A DNA stretch of 64,000 nucleotides from Acholoe squamosa (Eukaryota > Annelida > Polychaeta > Phyllodocida > Polynoidae). Of this stretch, positions 13,510-25,980 are shown in pieces (position 1 is the first letter of the stretch; every line of letters starts with the position of its first letter). The position numbers and the translations under genes are program-made. The notes below the pieces were generated by a model that was not told where the DNA came from, made no database searches, and was given only the letters and a program-made list of their open reading frames with translations. The stretch covers positions 71,372,002 to 71,436,001 of the forward strand of contig OX439039.1 of the NCBI GenBank assembly GCA_949317995.1, given 5' to 3'.

Positions 13510-13673
13510 CAGTGGTCGATCCAGGATCTGAAAAAGGAGGGGGCGCAGCCCAAAAGGAAGGGGGGCACCCCCTATTTTTGAACAAATTTTGGGGTCTAAA
13601 ATATCTAATTAAACTCTTAAAACTTGGGAAAATGGGGGTGCACGCGCCCCCTCCCCCTCTAAATCCGCCACTA
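13510..13673. mobile_element. hAT-like MITE, copy 1
   Basis: It runs from cagtggtcgatccaggatct to ctctaaatccgccact. The interior is G-rich on the left (ggagggggcgcagcccaaaa) and C-rich on the right (gcacgcgccccctccccctc). The ends CAGTGGCGGATC...ATCCGCCACTG are a common hAT-type terminal repeat in animals. The flanks ctgcagca / ctgcagat may be a decayed 8 bp duplication. Confidence 0.7.
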
Positions 13674-13689
13674 CTGCAGATCTATCCAT

Positions 13690-13872
13690 CTTTCCTGGTC
13701 GGCATAATTCAACAATGCAGTGTTGACGAGCATGCGCCCCAGCATGACATTGGTGCATCAAACCGAGCCTTTGGGAGTGTATCAACCATGTAGGGACAGC
13801 ATGATGCATGAAGACAGCCCTGACCCTCGCTGCAGAGTTCCACCCATGCATCGTGACGACCAATCGGCAAGA

Positions 13873-13946
<74 letters not shown>

Positions 13947-13960
13947 GCATCCCTTAGAGG
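13690..13960. repeat. Two foldback hairpins, second interrupted by an AT microsatellite
   Basis: The first hairpin is ggtcggcataattcaacaat...gcagtgttgacgagcatgcg...gacattggtgcatcaaacc. The second is cagcatgatgcatgaagaca...ccatgcatcgtgacgacc (13797-13862). A (AT)n tract (13876-13939) has grown between gatgc and gcactatgcat. Confidence 0.5.
13876..13939. repeat. (AT)n microsatellite
   Basis: About 32 uninterrupted AT units lie within a foldback copy. Confidence 0.95.
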
Positions 13961-14901
13961 GGAAAACCTCTGCCAGCCACTAGCCCCCATCCCTTCACCA
14001 TGCTCCAATCTCCCCATCACATATCGCTGCATCTGCATTTAGCCCTCATAACGTAGCGTCTGTCATACACGTCATCCAGGGTCCCGGCCACCCACCAAGC
14101 ATTAAAAAATACCACTGCCTTCCTCAGCCCTGTTATTAGACTTGCTCACGTCCATTGATTTTAATATGAGAGAATTGAAATAAAATGGGAAAATTGAAAA
14201 CATTTCTAGTGAATCTATTTCTAGTGAATCAATACCTGAACCCAGCAGCCAGAGGAGGAGAGGCATGTGGGGTATTGTGGCGTTGGGAGGAGAGTTCAAG
14301 GACTGCAGCCAGTCTACCCTGTTATTTACTACAGGGTAAAGGAGGACAGAGCGACAGGCTTCACTGTATGGCTACCCACACCCACCCACCCCTTACTCAT
14401 CCCTTCCTCTAACATAATAAACCTTAGCACTTTCGATAAATAGAACAAAGGAAGGAGGTTCTCTTTGCTAACTCCATCCATATACCCCTCCTTATCCATC
14501 CTTATACCACTCTGAAATTTGAAAACTATTGGGAGGGGAGGGGCTGTAAATGCACGAGCATTTAAAGCGTTGCAAACTGTCCTTTGCAAAAAGAAATCTC
14601 ATGAGGGGGTTCCACCAACTAGAACCCCCGCCATACACAAGCTATAGAATCCTAAAGATCCATAGATCCTCCACCCACCCCTATACCCCAACACATATCC
14701 CCTGGCAGCAGGCCATATCACACCAAAAGGAGTGACATTTATCGATCTCTGGCAATGATTGGTCACGGTGTCACTTTCTCGGCTCCGCAGCTGAATCGAT
14801 TTGGGGAGATCAGACCAGAGCACGGAGGATGGCAATGCAGGGGGGGGGGGAGGGGTGATGACGGAGAGGCTCTCTGAGGGACGGTCAATCTCTGAGTGGG
14901 A

Positions 14902-15646
14902 CTGGAGGTTTATTCAAAAGATCCTGGGATTTCTACCCTGCGATCTTAGTGTAGGCACATATCATAAGACCTGGCCAGTCTACCCTATCTAGTGCAGTGG
15001 TTGCAGGCCTGTCAGGAATAACAAGTCCTGAGATCACTTCACTATTCCTTTTCCAGCGCTAAGATCACTGCGATCTTAGTGAAAGAATTGCATAGTGGTT
15101 TAACCTGAGTACAAGAGCACTTACAGGGAACACTCCGGATCGAAAGAGCCTGCTGCATACATATAGAGGGGAGGGAGGATGTTTGCTGAGTGTCCTTGGG
15201 GGCTCTTAGGGCTACTCATGTGTTAAGTGCACTGTAAGGTAATTCTTCCCTTCTCTCTCTCTTTGTCCTGGGGGGGGGGCACAATGCTTCTATTAGGCAA
15301 GCATAAATCAAACATTCATGGGAACAACTCTTGAATACTGTACAGGGGTCAACTGCACCCTGTGCTCTTTTGTTAGCCCACATGGGGACGGGGAATGATG
15401 GTATAAACACTGTTGTGAAGAAGAGTGACTCCACAGCTATTCCTTTATTTTGGGACTCTTACCCCTGTGCCCAGTCAGTACTTTTTGAAATAGTGTAGGA
15501 GGGCTGAGGCTAAGATCGATGCAATCTTAGTGCTGGCTAGGAAAAGTGAACGCAGTCTAATCTTAAGATCACTTAATAGGATAAGGCAGAATAATTCCTA
15601 AGATCGCTGAGGTTGCGATCCCAGGATCTTTTGAATTAACCTCCTG
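14902..15646. mobile_element. 745 bp element with about 48 bp terminal inverted repeats
   Basis: The left end has ttcaaaagatcctgggat at 14913-14930, and the exact inverse atcccaggatcttttgaa sits at 15618-15635. Similarity extends outward (ctggaggttta / ttaacctcctgg) and inward (gcgatcttag / ctaagatcgc). Subterminal ctaagatc-act-gcgatcttag palindromes at about 15058-15080 and 15508-15532 repeat the same motif. There is no transposase frame inside, so it is non-autonomous and the superfamily is unknown. Confidence 0.65.
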
Positions 15647-15649
15647 GTG

Positions 15650-16140
15650 AGTGTGTGAGATGGGTGTTTGGGACTGGGTTTGGGAGGGCTTGGTTGGTAT
15701 ATGGTTTGGAATGGGGTCAGGGAGGTGGTTGGGAACAGGGCGTGGAGGATGGGTATTAGGGCCATAGACTGCTATTGTGGGTTGGAAGGAGCAGGGGCGG
15801 GAGATGGGGGATAGGGGTATAAATAGGTGTTGGGCATGATGGACCGGGAGCCCACAATGTTAGGGACATGCATGAGCTTGGGGACATGGGCTTTGGGAGT
15901 GTGTAGTGTCAGGGCACATGGGCTGGGAGGGTGTGAGATTTTGGGGCAGATGATGGGCAGGGAAGGTGGGTGGTCTCAGGGGCATGGACTTGAAGGGTAT
16001 GAGGTTTGTGCCCTTATGAAGTGTTGGGATGGGGATATGGACTGGGAGCTGGGTGGGTCAGGTATTGGGGGACATGGAGTTGGAGTTAGGGGTGTATGGG
16101 GTGGCATGGACTGGGAGGGGGGTGAATTGGGAGATATGCA
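15650..16140. repeat. G-rich degenerate minisatellite
   Basis: Loose units of the type ggcatggactgggagggtgt, some 40-50 bp apart, recur with heavy drift. Runs of three or more G are dense on the + strand, giving quadruplex potential. Confidence 0.55.
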
Positions 16141-16237
16141 CTTACATGATGACTTTTGGATGGCCAGTATGGTAACATGGACAAGGGCAGGTTGAGGGGA
16201 GGGGGAGGAGATGTCTTGATGAAAGGAGGGAAGGAAA

Positions 16238-16305
16238 TTAAGACAGACAGACAAACAGAGATAGAGACAGACAGACAGCGATTGAGACAGACAGAGACAG
16301 GGGGA
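16238..16305. repeat. GACA-type microsatellite
   Basis: Imperfect gaca/gata tetranucleotides: gacagacagacaaacagaga, tagagacagacagacagcga. Confidence 0.8.
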
Positions 16306-17754
16306 GAGACTATATTAATTATATGAGACTGAGAACTATGTGCAAATGATGGTGAAACCCTGAGTTCTATGGCAATATGTATGGGCTGGAACTGTATGTC
16401 AAGTTAAATATGTGAGACAATAATAATGTTATTAAGGTGAACGATGTGTGAGAGAACTTTCACATATATTCCCACGCACATCTTGCCATATTTGTGAAGA
16501 ATAAATTAGAAACGTGTCCTAGATATGGGGCAGGTGGCCATTCCTGGCCTCTAAAGTGGGAAATGTGTGAGAATAATCGTAGAGGTTTTGTACCTAGCAT
16601 ATTGTCTGGCATACACGTGTATGATGGATATCATTGACATTGTTTGGCCTAGCACTGTTGGCAATGTTCTCTGTGAATGGTGTGCATGGCAGTCTGCGGT
16701 AGCATGGTCTATGCAGGGCAGGGTAAAAAGGAGGACATCATGGCAGTATATTTCACACACGTTTGGGAGGGGAGGGGGTATCCATAGACCGATGCAACAA
16801 GAAAGGGTGGCTCTTAGGAGAAATTCTCTGCAATTTTACCCTTTTTCGGAGATCCAATTGATAAAAATGCAAGTAAATGGCCGCTAATCCTACAATCTAA
16901 AATACAGCCTAAGATAAACACACTGAGAATCTCCTGGCGTAAGATGTTTGAATATGTAGACAATGTATAGGCACCCTGCTATGCCAACCAAAATAAATAG
17001 TTAGTATGGAAAGTCACCTTTTCTTGTCGCTGAGGGCTATAGTACTCTGAGATTTATGCCTGGGAGCTGGTCCTGTTCCTGTGCAAACCTGTGTGTGTGG
17101 CAGGGGTCCATGGAGCCAAGAACAACTCTTATTATTTCATACTGTAATTGTGTGTTTGTGCAAACAGTGGATGACTCAGTGCAGAAACTATAATGAACAA
17201 CTTAAGGCATGAAGTGTTGCACTGGAGGTGTTATTATTATTCAAAAAAAAAGATAGGGGAAAAAATATGCAATACATATCATCTAATTCAATCACCATTT
17301 TGTCCTCAGATGTTCATGATGAAGAAGGAAATTGTAGAATGATATTTTCCTAACACTAGAAGAAAACAATCGACTCTGTCTAATCCATTCAATGCAGTAT
17401 CATTCTTTGATAAAGGACTATATCACAAAGTCTATATTACATGCGTATATACAGCACTGGTGAGTAACTCACCTATGCTGCCAAGCAAATGAAGTTGATC
17501 CCCCTGAAAGGTCATATGCAGTTACTCATTCATTTTGCATTTGCAAAAGACTGAGCGTGTAAAGGTTTTGAGGCACCATGATGCCTTTTGAGGGTTAATT
17601 TCGTAAGGGCTGCATGATGCCAATTAGTTAGGTCATATTCATGACGAGAACTACATTACACAGTTTCACAGAGGAATGTGTCAGTGCCCGTTCATATGTA
17701 CATTACACACATCCGAGGGGATAGGAAAGAGGAGATATAGACCATTTTAAGTGG

Positions 17755-17830
17755 GATAGGGAAGCTCGATGGATGCATGAATCCAGCCATGTACCAATGC
17801 AGGCACTACATCGGTGCATCATGAAAACAA
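17755..17830. repeat. Foldback-family copy (partial)
   Basis: gatggatgcatgaatccagc and aatgcaggcactacatcggtgcatcatg are the two arms of a mixed, degraded hairpin. Confidence 0.4.
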
Positions 17831-19883
17831 GGGAACATGAGGCTGGAGGCAGAGGACAATGAACTATAGAAAACTATGCATAAAGTAAGAGGCAGACTTG
17901 GCAGGATCTTGTTTAAAATGTACATAGCTGGTGGGTGGGTGTGTAGAAGGGTGGACATGTGTTGGTTTTGTGGAAGTAATCAGTGTAACAGGGTGGGCAC
18001 GCCTCTGCCTATTGTGGGAGATGTGTAAAAGGGGAGGAGTGCAGGAGGTGGGGGAGGGAGGTTGTTTTCTATATACATTGTAGTCTGTTATCACCAGTTT
18101 GGGTCAAAGTCGGGCGGAAAATAGGGATGTTTTAGTATGGCTAGTGCCCTCGACCATTTAGAGTGTATATTAAGAACTTTATGTGGGACACTAACTAAGT
18201 GTACTTAGTTTTCTTTCCAGAACAAATATGTGTAACACTCTGCAGTGTTATTTCATTACTTTAACTTAGACATCCTTTCCACACATTCCTTTCAAATCAA
18301 GTGCATGGTAGTGTGCAGCGTCGGTGGTATTAAGAATTTCCAGCAATTATTCCATCAAAATTTTCACATTTTGCATAGCCCACAACATTATTGAAGCACA
18401 CCACGGACCTTTATCACCTACCCAACCATAGCCAACTCTGTGAGAATGGTCGTTATGCAGGTGGCGGCCGGGCCCCGTCCCTTTGAGTCTAGGTGCTGAA
18501 ATATTCACAGCAGTGTTATGGATATTGGTGTATGGTTGTTGGTGGGCCCGGCCAGTGGCGGCTGGAGAGAGCCCAAGGGAGTGGTCACAGCGACCAGAGC
18601 AGTATACCATACAGCCTGTAGTAGGCTATATGAACCTCCCTCCCTCTCATCACTCCCCAGCCATATACCCATATAGGTAGGCATGCCCCCTAGCGGGCCT
18701 TTCTCTGCATACAGAGGCGGCATTGGGAAGTCCTGGTGGAGTGCTCTATGTGAGATTTGAGGAGGGAAATGGCTGGAAGAAGAGCTATTCTTAGTGTAAA
18801 AGTTTGAACTGTTAAAATTCCCAGTCGATTGCTCTCCCATCAGCTGTAAGTTTTTAGAAGAAGAGAAATGCATGCCATTGCATCTGGGCACAGATATTGG
18901 TTTTTCTTTCTCGTATTAAACGCCATGGGTGAAAGAATCAAATTTCTCTTGGTGAGCCAAGAGAATTTATGACTGTACATTTATGTAGGAGGTACTTGAG
19001 TTATTGGAAGTGGGAGGGGCTTTGCACACACCACTTTTTACTTCGGCACTGAACACACAATATGCTAGTCTGTGACTTTTCACATTCAACCCCTCCTCCC
19101 CCAGATCCTTCTTCTTATGGACCTTCTTTCCACCTCACCAACAGCCAACCCCCGGCTACAATGCCCACTCTCTACTGGGCCACCCTCCATCAGCCCATCC
19201 CAAGTGGTTACTTTTTTATACGGACCAAAAGCCTGCAAGAATTCCAAAGTGCGATTGAGGGGCTCAAGAACCACACGAACATTGACCCCGAAAGGTCAGA
19301 AGTATGAAATAGCGACCTGTAAGCACCCAGAATGATGGTTTCATATCTTCGTCCGTTGTACGTTTAGTACTGATACGGCTTTATTTCAACTACTTGTTAA
19401 AGCAAATGTCCTGAATATGAAAAGGAAATACCACTTCACATTCCCCAGTGGAACTTCCCAGCTGCGTAACACAATTTTAGTAGACCATTTACACCCTAAA
19501 CCTTTTCTCAATTTTCCCACTGAATCAAATTCACCAGTGTTGATATTCAGAGCATGTTTGGTGTATGAGCCCCAGTAGGGGGAGCACTTGGCTGAGGCTG
19601 GCAATGGGAGGGGAGGGGTGGGGAGAGATAGGCGGAAGTGCACCCAAGTGGTGGTGTATCATCTCTCCTGCAGCTTTGTGCAACAGCTGCCCGGACTGTG
19701 ATCCGCCCAATAATGACAGCACATCGATCTGCGCCTATCTCAGCACCAGGGTGAGGGTTCACATCGTGACAGCCTCCAGACACCCACATCTGAGTAATGG
19801 AATCGCTGCCCGACTGTATTCATGCTTTTTACTCTTCTTACGCGCCTATATTCCTTCCAAGTGCTCTGCCTGTCTCACCCTCC

Positions 19884-19911
19884 CTCCCTTCTCTTTCCCC
19901 CTCACTCTCTC

Positions 19912-19977
<66 letters not shown>

Positions 19978-20100
19978 CCTCCCTCCCTCTCTCTCTCACT
20001 CTTTGTCCCTCCCTCTCTCACTCCCTCTGTCCCTCTCTCCCTCTCTCTGTCCCTCCCTCTCCCTCTCTGCCCCCCCTCTCTCTCTCTCATTCTCTCACCC
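19884..20100. repeat. (CT)n microsatellite and pyrimidine tract
   Basis: A pure CT run at about 19917-19973 is followed by interrupted ctccctctctctg units. The long open frames here encode only Leu/Ser repeats. Confidence 0.95.
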
Positions 20101-20393
20101 GCAAACTCTATCTCTCCTTCCCCTCCCCTTCCTCTCCCCGTCTCCGCCCTATACCTATTCGCCCATACAACTTAACAGGCTTCCACTGCAATACGGCTCC
20201 CATTTCCTGCAGAGCCTGTTCCCGGCACGTCGTAGAGCTTCGTTTAGATATTACCTAGACCGTGTTATAAGCACATCGCCACTGAGTGACACACTAGACT
20301 ATTGAAAGTGTTTGGTTGAATTAGCTCTGCCAATACTGTTATAAATACAAAAGTTTATATAGTAAAGATAATCAAGGAGAGGGGCTGGTGCAC

Positions 20394-20580
20394 TTGAGGG
20401 TTGGCCCGGGATGCAGTATTAACCAATCAGAAAATTCCATGTATTAAGTGCAGAATTCTTTTGGGTACATTATGTAATACCTCTCACCCATCATGCTGGT
20501 TCTTATCAGTGCTATCTCGTCAGGTGCCAGATCAAGCAATGGCCGATCCACTGGACGTCAATACTAAGCCCTATACACGT
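20394..20580. repeat. Repeat segment shared with 8889-9015
   Basis: Both loci contain agggttgg-ccgggatgca, ctgcagaatt/gtgcagaatt, tatgtaa-acct, ggttcttatcagtgct, atctcg-caggtgcc-gatca and ccactgg/ccactagg in the same order. They are roughly 75% similar by eye, with small indels. Confidence 0.6.
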
Positions 20581-20694
20581 GAGTGAGCATAAGGTACCTA
20601 GCCGGGTATGAAATACCCCATTTCGCCCGGGTTGTTTGTGTAGAGGTTGGTGGCCTGAGGAGCAGCTACCCTTCTCCCACTCTCCTACACCGCT

Positions 20695-20870
20695 TTAACT
20701 GCCGCTGATGCATTAATGTATCACGCCCATTGGTTGTCAGGGTGCATGAAGTTAGCCTTGGCGAGTAATTCACCTTGACTACATCCATGCATCATGCCGA
20801 CCTTCCAGGACTGGTACATTGCCAGAGGGTCGGCATGACTGGTACATTGCCAGAGGGTCGACATTATGTG
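20695..20870. repeat. Foldback-family copy followed by a 28 bp tandem pair
   Basis: tttaactgccgctgatgcattaatg opens the copy. gtgcatgaagttagccttgg, cgagtaattcacc and acatccatgcatcatgccgac form hairpin B. It is followed by two copies of a 28 bp unit (gactggtacattgccagagg...) at 20809-20836 and 20837-20864. Confidence 0.55.
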
Positions 20871-21937
20871 CCAATAAAGATTGGAGTATTTATTTTCAGA
20901 TAGGTGATATGTAAGAATAAAGGTGGTGTGTTCCCTCCACCTGCTTCAATAATCAAAGTTTAATGGCCGAATAGTCGCTCAGTGCATCATTCCTCTTTAC
21001 CGGTGTGAATACAGTTTGAACCACAATCTATGCATCATGCTGACCCTGCTGAGTTGATATGGTTATCAACAAAATTCTAAAATTAAGAGTAAAATGCACC
21101 TACATGACATTAACCAGTTGGCACAGAACCTTGAATTGTCATGGCAACTGCTTGATTGAGATTGAAGCCAAATATCGCAGTTTTATTCATTTAACATTGA
21201 GTCATCTTTTATTGCACACTGGAGATTTCCCACCTTCTCTATATGCTCTTATGTTAGATACAACATTTTTTGTGAGAGTGTATTGGTAATGAGTGCATAG
21301 ATAGATAGCTAAATCCTGCTCGTCGTGTCCCCCTGTCAGATCTAATGGTATAGATCCTCCATCGTCCTCTCTTCTATTCAGACAGCATCCATGCTAGCTG
21401 CAGCTATAGCTATAGTGTGCCTCTATGGTTCTGTGTGTGCCCACTGTGGTTTGTATTGCTGAAGGCACTGGACTAACACAGAGCAGTATAGAAGGAGGGG
21501 GGGGGGGTATATGGCATATGGACACTAGACCAATCCACAGGTTAACCCATTAAGGGCTGCCTATGAACAATTGTACCATTCCCAGGGGTAGACCCTAACA
21601 TTTCGGACCTTTGGCCACCCGGGCCAGCAGTCTAGTATATAGCAATGTATTTTCAAATATTCTACTGGCCAAATGTCCAATTTCAAAGGAATTTTAGAAA
21701 GAACCACTGGCCCAGAGTCCAAACTACTGGCCATTGGCCACCGGGCCAGTGTTAATGTCTACCCCTGCATTCCCATTGGCCATTCTGATACATGTATGAA
21801 TGCACTCGGGCATTATGATGACCCTACCGGGGTTGATCTTAGACTGAGCATCGTCTGTGTCACTCCCGTTCACCTACTGACGGGAGAGAAACGGGACTCA
21901 AAGTAGGGGTACGAGCGTGGCTAGGTTGATGAGGGTA

Positions 21938-22189
21938 CACTGAGAAAATATTCTTACTCACTTGAGTCTGGGTCCAGACTCAGGCAATGTCGCCAAAATG
22001 AGTATCATTTGAGACTCAGCCTGATCCTTGGATGATACTCATGGAATGCCAAAGCATCACACAAGGATCAGCCTCAGGATCTACCAGAGTATCATCCAAG
22101 GATCAGGTTGAGTCTAAACCAATACTCATTTTGGCGACATCGCCTGAGTCTGGATATAGACTCATGTGAGTAAGAATATTTTCTCAGTG
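21938..22189. mobile_element. 252 bp palindromic element flanked by TA
   Basis: The ends CACTGAGAAAATATTCTTAC and GTAAGAATATTTTCTCAGTG are exact inverses. The folding continues inward with mismatches (gagtctgg-tccagactc, ccaaaatgagtat / atactcattttgg, gatccttggatgatact). TA dinucleotides sit immediately outside both ends, consistent with a 2 bp target duplication. Confidence 0.75.
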
Positions 22190-22199
22190 TACTGCTAAA

Positions 22200-22450
22200 T
22201 GCCAGGACGGATCGGAATGGTGCATTAATGTATTGGCTTTATCTAAAGGGTTAACCCCTTAATTGGGAATCATTTTTCATCTTCATAAACCATTATGATG
22301 CTCAAATATAGTGTTGGCAAGTAAAATGTTAGCCATAATTATGTCGATGCATCACGTATCCAGACTGCACGATCAGCAAGATGCATTCATAAATGCATCA
22401 CTGGAAATTTACTCTTCAGTGTTGCATTTGTGCAAGAAGAGTGAAGGGAA
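22200..22450. repeat. Foldback-family copies, head to tail
   Basis: gtgcattaatgtattggctt...ctaaagggttaaccccttaa marks one element end abutting another. Further hairpin remnants are at 22297-22360 and 22378-22440 (gatgcattcataaatgcatc). Confidence 0.45.
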
Positions 22451-22624
22451 TCCTTTCAAGCACTTTGCTGTCCATACAGTTGCCCTGTGATTTATACAAC
22501 ATGTAAGGGTGCTATGTATGCACCATACTTTTACAACCAGGTGCCCTGTAGTCATACATCAGGCAGTGTACAGGAAGGGTGGCTGGAGGAGGAACAGGGG
22601 GTTAGGGGCTCTACCAGGGTCTGA

Positions 22625-22745
22625 CCTATATTAACCCTTTAATGGCAGTATGAGGCCTCCAGGTTTATGTTCCTTTGTCGCCATGATGTACCAATGCATC
22701 ACTGGTGATTCTAGTCATCAGCACTGGATTTGTCCATTAACCACT
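22625..22745. repeat. Foldback-family copy (partial)
   Basis: It begins ttaaccctttaatggcagta, then ccatgatgtaccaatgcatc and actggtgattctagtcatca. The right side is lost. Confidence 0.45.
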
Positions 22746-22853
22746 TTTGACTGTATAGCAATTCTATTGTGTTGGCTTGATTCAGGAACGTAGCCCTTGT
22801 AAGCAGACTAACCAGGGATGTATTCAAAATGAGTCCTTAAAGGGCACAATACA

Positions 22854-23010
22854 CAGTGTCGGATCCAGGATTTTTAAAAGGGGGGCGCCCCTCATTTAGC
22901 CCCTAATTTTAGCTAAATTCTAGGGTAAAAAAAGTTTTTAAAAAGTAAACTCTTAAGTACAGGGGAAAAGGGGGGCGCGCGCCCCCGCGCCCCCTCTAAA
23001 TCCGCCACTG
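22854..23010. mobile_element. hAT-like MITE, copy 2
   Basis: It has the same structure and orientation as 13510-13673: cagtgtcggatccaggattt at the left, ctctaaatccgccactg at the right, and internal aaaggggggcgc and gcgcgcgcccccgcgcccc. It is 157 bp long with no recognisable target duplication. Confidence 0.7.
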
Positions 23011-24141
23011 ATGCAGGCTTCATAGCCTCACCTTATTGCAGTGTTAAACGTCCAAACATTCACGATTGTATCAATCCTATTGTGCTGACTCGATTCAAGA
23101 ATTTGCCCTTGTAATTAGACTAACCAGTTCTGAAACATGTATTAAAATGACTAATAGGGTACAGTGCATTAGAACACAATGCAGTCCTTAAAGGCTGACC
23201 TTGATGCAGTGTTAAACGTCCATGGCATGGGGAGCAACTCAGCAATGGCCTACAACAGCGACTGGACAGGCAATGAATTATTAAGGGCCGCCATGATTTG
23301 CTCGTTGAGAGACTCAGGTGTGAGAGCTTAGGTGACTACTCTATAGCTAGCGAGAGTGGGGTTTAGCACAGCTTATGACTGGAGTATCAAGGTATTGGCA
23401 CGGATAGGCCATTTTTCGTGATTTTGTGTGATACAGAGGTCTCTATAGCTAAGTATGGGGAAGAGGTATTAGACAGGGTAGCATCCTATCTTCAACTCCC
23501 TATGTATGTATTTGCATGTAGTTTCAATCCTACAAGAACAACACTTGTTGGGATTGCAATCTATGTGGCTTTGCATGTCAAAATACATTAACTCTAATCG
23601 TGATGAGTAGTACACAGTGCAATATCTCCAGCGAAGCCAATGGCAAACTATTAGGGTTGAGAGAAGGGGGGGGGGTGGGGTCAGCCAAAGTGGGTTGCCG
23701 AGCACATAAACTTGAAGGGGGTCATATGAATAGGCCAGTATGATGATCCCCGCCAAGCTATTGTCAGAGTCAAGCATGCAACAAAGCATAGAGGCCTGCA
23801 TACATATTACAGGTTACGGTCTATTTCTGGGGGCAAGGTCCTATTGATATACAGCATTACCCGATATACATTTATCACATTGTGGCTATTTGCAATCGTC
23901 AATAACAGAATGCAATACTGTTGTTGACAATCTAAACCAACAATAAGAAAAAGTCATTCCCTTTGTCCTTTAACTGGACGAAAATTATAATACTTTCATT
24001 AGCAGTCCAATTTCTCAATGAAAATTAAATCATGCTATTGACAGTGCAATGTGGCAATGAGGATATTAATCCCTACACCTTCAATCGTCAATAGGCAGTG
24101 ATATGGAAACACAACTCCTCAATTGTGGCCCCAAGATCTAT

Positions 24142-24228
<87 letters not shown>
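24142..24228. repeat. (CA)n(TA)n compound microsatellite
   Basis: About 12 CA units are followed by about 32 TA units. Confidence 0.95.
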
Positions 24229-24230
<2 letters not shown>

Positions 24231-24394
24231 ACAACTCTGGCACTTCCAGTGGTTTTATATGCAGTTTAGCCGTGTATTATTCTGCATATACCACCCATGT
24301 GCATTTTTGAAATTTTTGGTATATACTTTTTTGGGGTCAAGTTGGACTTAGAATATTTTGGGAAATGCTGGCGGACATACAAAGTCAGTCTAGC

Positions 24395-24510
24395 CATTGT
24401 TTCAACGTGAAAAATCGTCCCAACTTGTAGGAGAATTGAACCCCGGCTGCAGTGGAGGTAGGCGAAGGCCTTAGCCATAGCGCCACACTGTACGGTGAAG
24501 AAATCCAATG
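24395..24510 (-). mobile_element. tRNA-derived SINE-like segment
   Basis: On the minus strand an A-box-like TGGCGCTATGG (24475-24485) is followed, at tRNA-like spacing, by a B-box-like GGTTCAATTCT (24432-24442). Between them, ctaaggccttcgcctacctc resembles a D arm and anticodon region as found in tRNA-derived SINEs. The acceptor stem does not fold convincingly, so this is not a functional tRNA gene. The 3' boundary is not resolved. Confidence 0.5.
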
Positions 24511-25468
24511 CGAAAGTAAATAAGTTCTAACCTGAGGTCCATAGACGAGGAATGCGTAGTAATTTTCTCCATTTTCTTCGATATAAATAAGAATCCATTG
24601 ATTTTTCCATCGTAATTGAGTCGCGGTCCGGCCATTCCCACCTGCCTCCTTGTCCGACGAAACTGTGTCAGTGGCCCAGATGTAGATATAGGTCAACTTC
24701 TCGCCGTACAAGAAAGACACCGAAAATTTCGGACCTGTTTGAAAAATCAATGGATTCGTCTTTATTTTGAATATATTGGACATAATATGTATGGAGGGAT
24801 CATCTAGACTATCTAAGGATATGAACCTGTTAATTTCTCAATTTGTCATGGTTCGATTCCATACGAAAAGTGAGTGTGAACACGGCGGTACCTCTCCCAG
24901 CAAGGAACAAAAACAATGGCTTCGCGCAGAGCGGACCCGGGCCGTATCGCTTGCACTTACAAAATGTACGCGGCTTGGGTATATCCAGCATGTAAGGCCC
25001 GAGGGCTCCAATATCCATGATCTATTAGCTTAATATATATCATTCCAAGATTTACTGGACATGCGGGGGCTGGGACTGGAAATAACAAACTCAGTATTTC
25101 TTAATAATATTATACTTAATTGATAGCCCTATATCTTGGCTTATCAAAAAGGTTCATTCAAGGATCCAACTCCTAAGATGTCAGTTTTTACCACAGATGC
25201 CATAAAACCTTCCAAAAAAGTGGAACATTACTGATTGTAATCAATAAAACATGAATAACACCACTAATTGACTCCTAGAAACACCAAATATTGTGGCCAG
25301 ACTGGTACAATATATGACTTTATGTATACCAAAAAGCTTAAGTGAGGGTTGAAAACCCTTGAAGTTACGCATTGGCGAAATAAATGGAAACTCTGAAAAT
25401 TTGGGAATTTATTCTCCCATTTCTTAACAATGACTATATAAACTGTCCATTGTTTCTTGGGATGACCC

Positions 25469-25477
<9 letters not shown>

Positions 25478-25518
<41 letters not shown>
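25478..25518. repeat. (AT)n microsatellite
   Basis: About 20 AT units. Confidence 0.95.
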
Positions 25519-25520
<2 letters not shown>

Positions 25521-25980
25521 TCACATGAATGATATGCATGGCGACATAGAATGATAGACAGTTAAAAACATTTAAAATGATAAAGTGTCCTTTAGCAGGC
25601 TCACTGCTATTCTAGTCGACACGCCTGGATCTCTAGAATATCGCTGCACATCCCACAACAGCACGCTCCAAAAATAACAAGACCTTCACAAAGAGTCAAA
25701 TCTCTGGGAACCAAAGATTAAAGAATGTCATACATTATTTGCCAAAATGTCTTTTGACCATGGAGACGAAAATCTGACCTAGGGAAAAGGTCATAAAAAT
25801 TGAAGTGCGTTTGTGTTGAGCATCCTATTTGAATCACAGAAGAGGGAGCGTCCCAGCTAGATTCCCTCGGCTGGTTTGTTAATTATTTAACCTACATTCT
25901 ATTAACAGTTAGCTGCTTGTGAATTCTTGTCGTTGTTCAGTGGCACTGCTAATTAACAAGGTCATCATTAGGTGTGCTAG

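Noticed and set aside
13221-13793. 190-codon open frame
   Set aside because: It crosses a hAT-like MITE and a foldback copy; composition is low-complexity and no family is recognised.
19565-20305. Long open frames of up to 246 codons
   Set aside because: They run through a CT microsatellite and encode Leu/Ser or Arg/Glu repeats; no domain or splice support.
24385-24783. 132-codon open frame on the minus strand
   Set aside because: Its C-terminal part is the translated tRNA-like segment of a SINE; the rest has no recognisable domain.
24850-24860. Perfect B-box word GGTTCGATTCC on the + strand
   Set aside because: No A-box at tRNA spacing upstream and no cloverleaf; probably chance or a SINE fragment.
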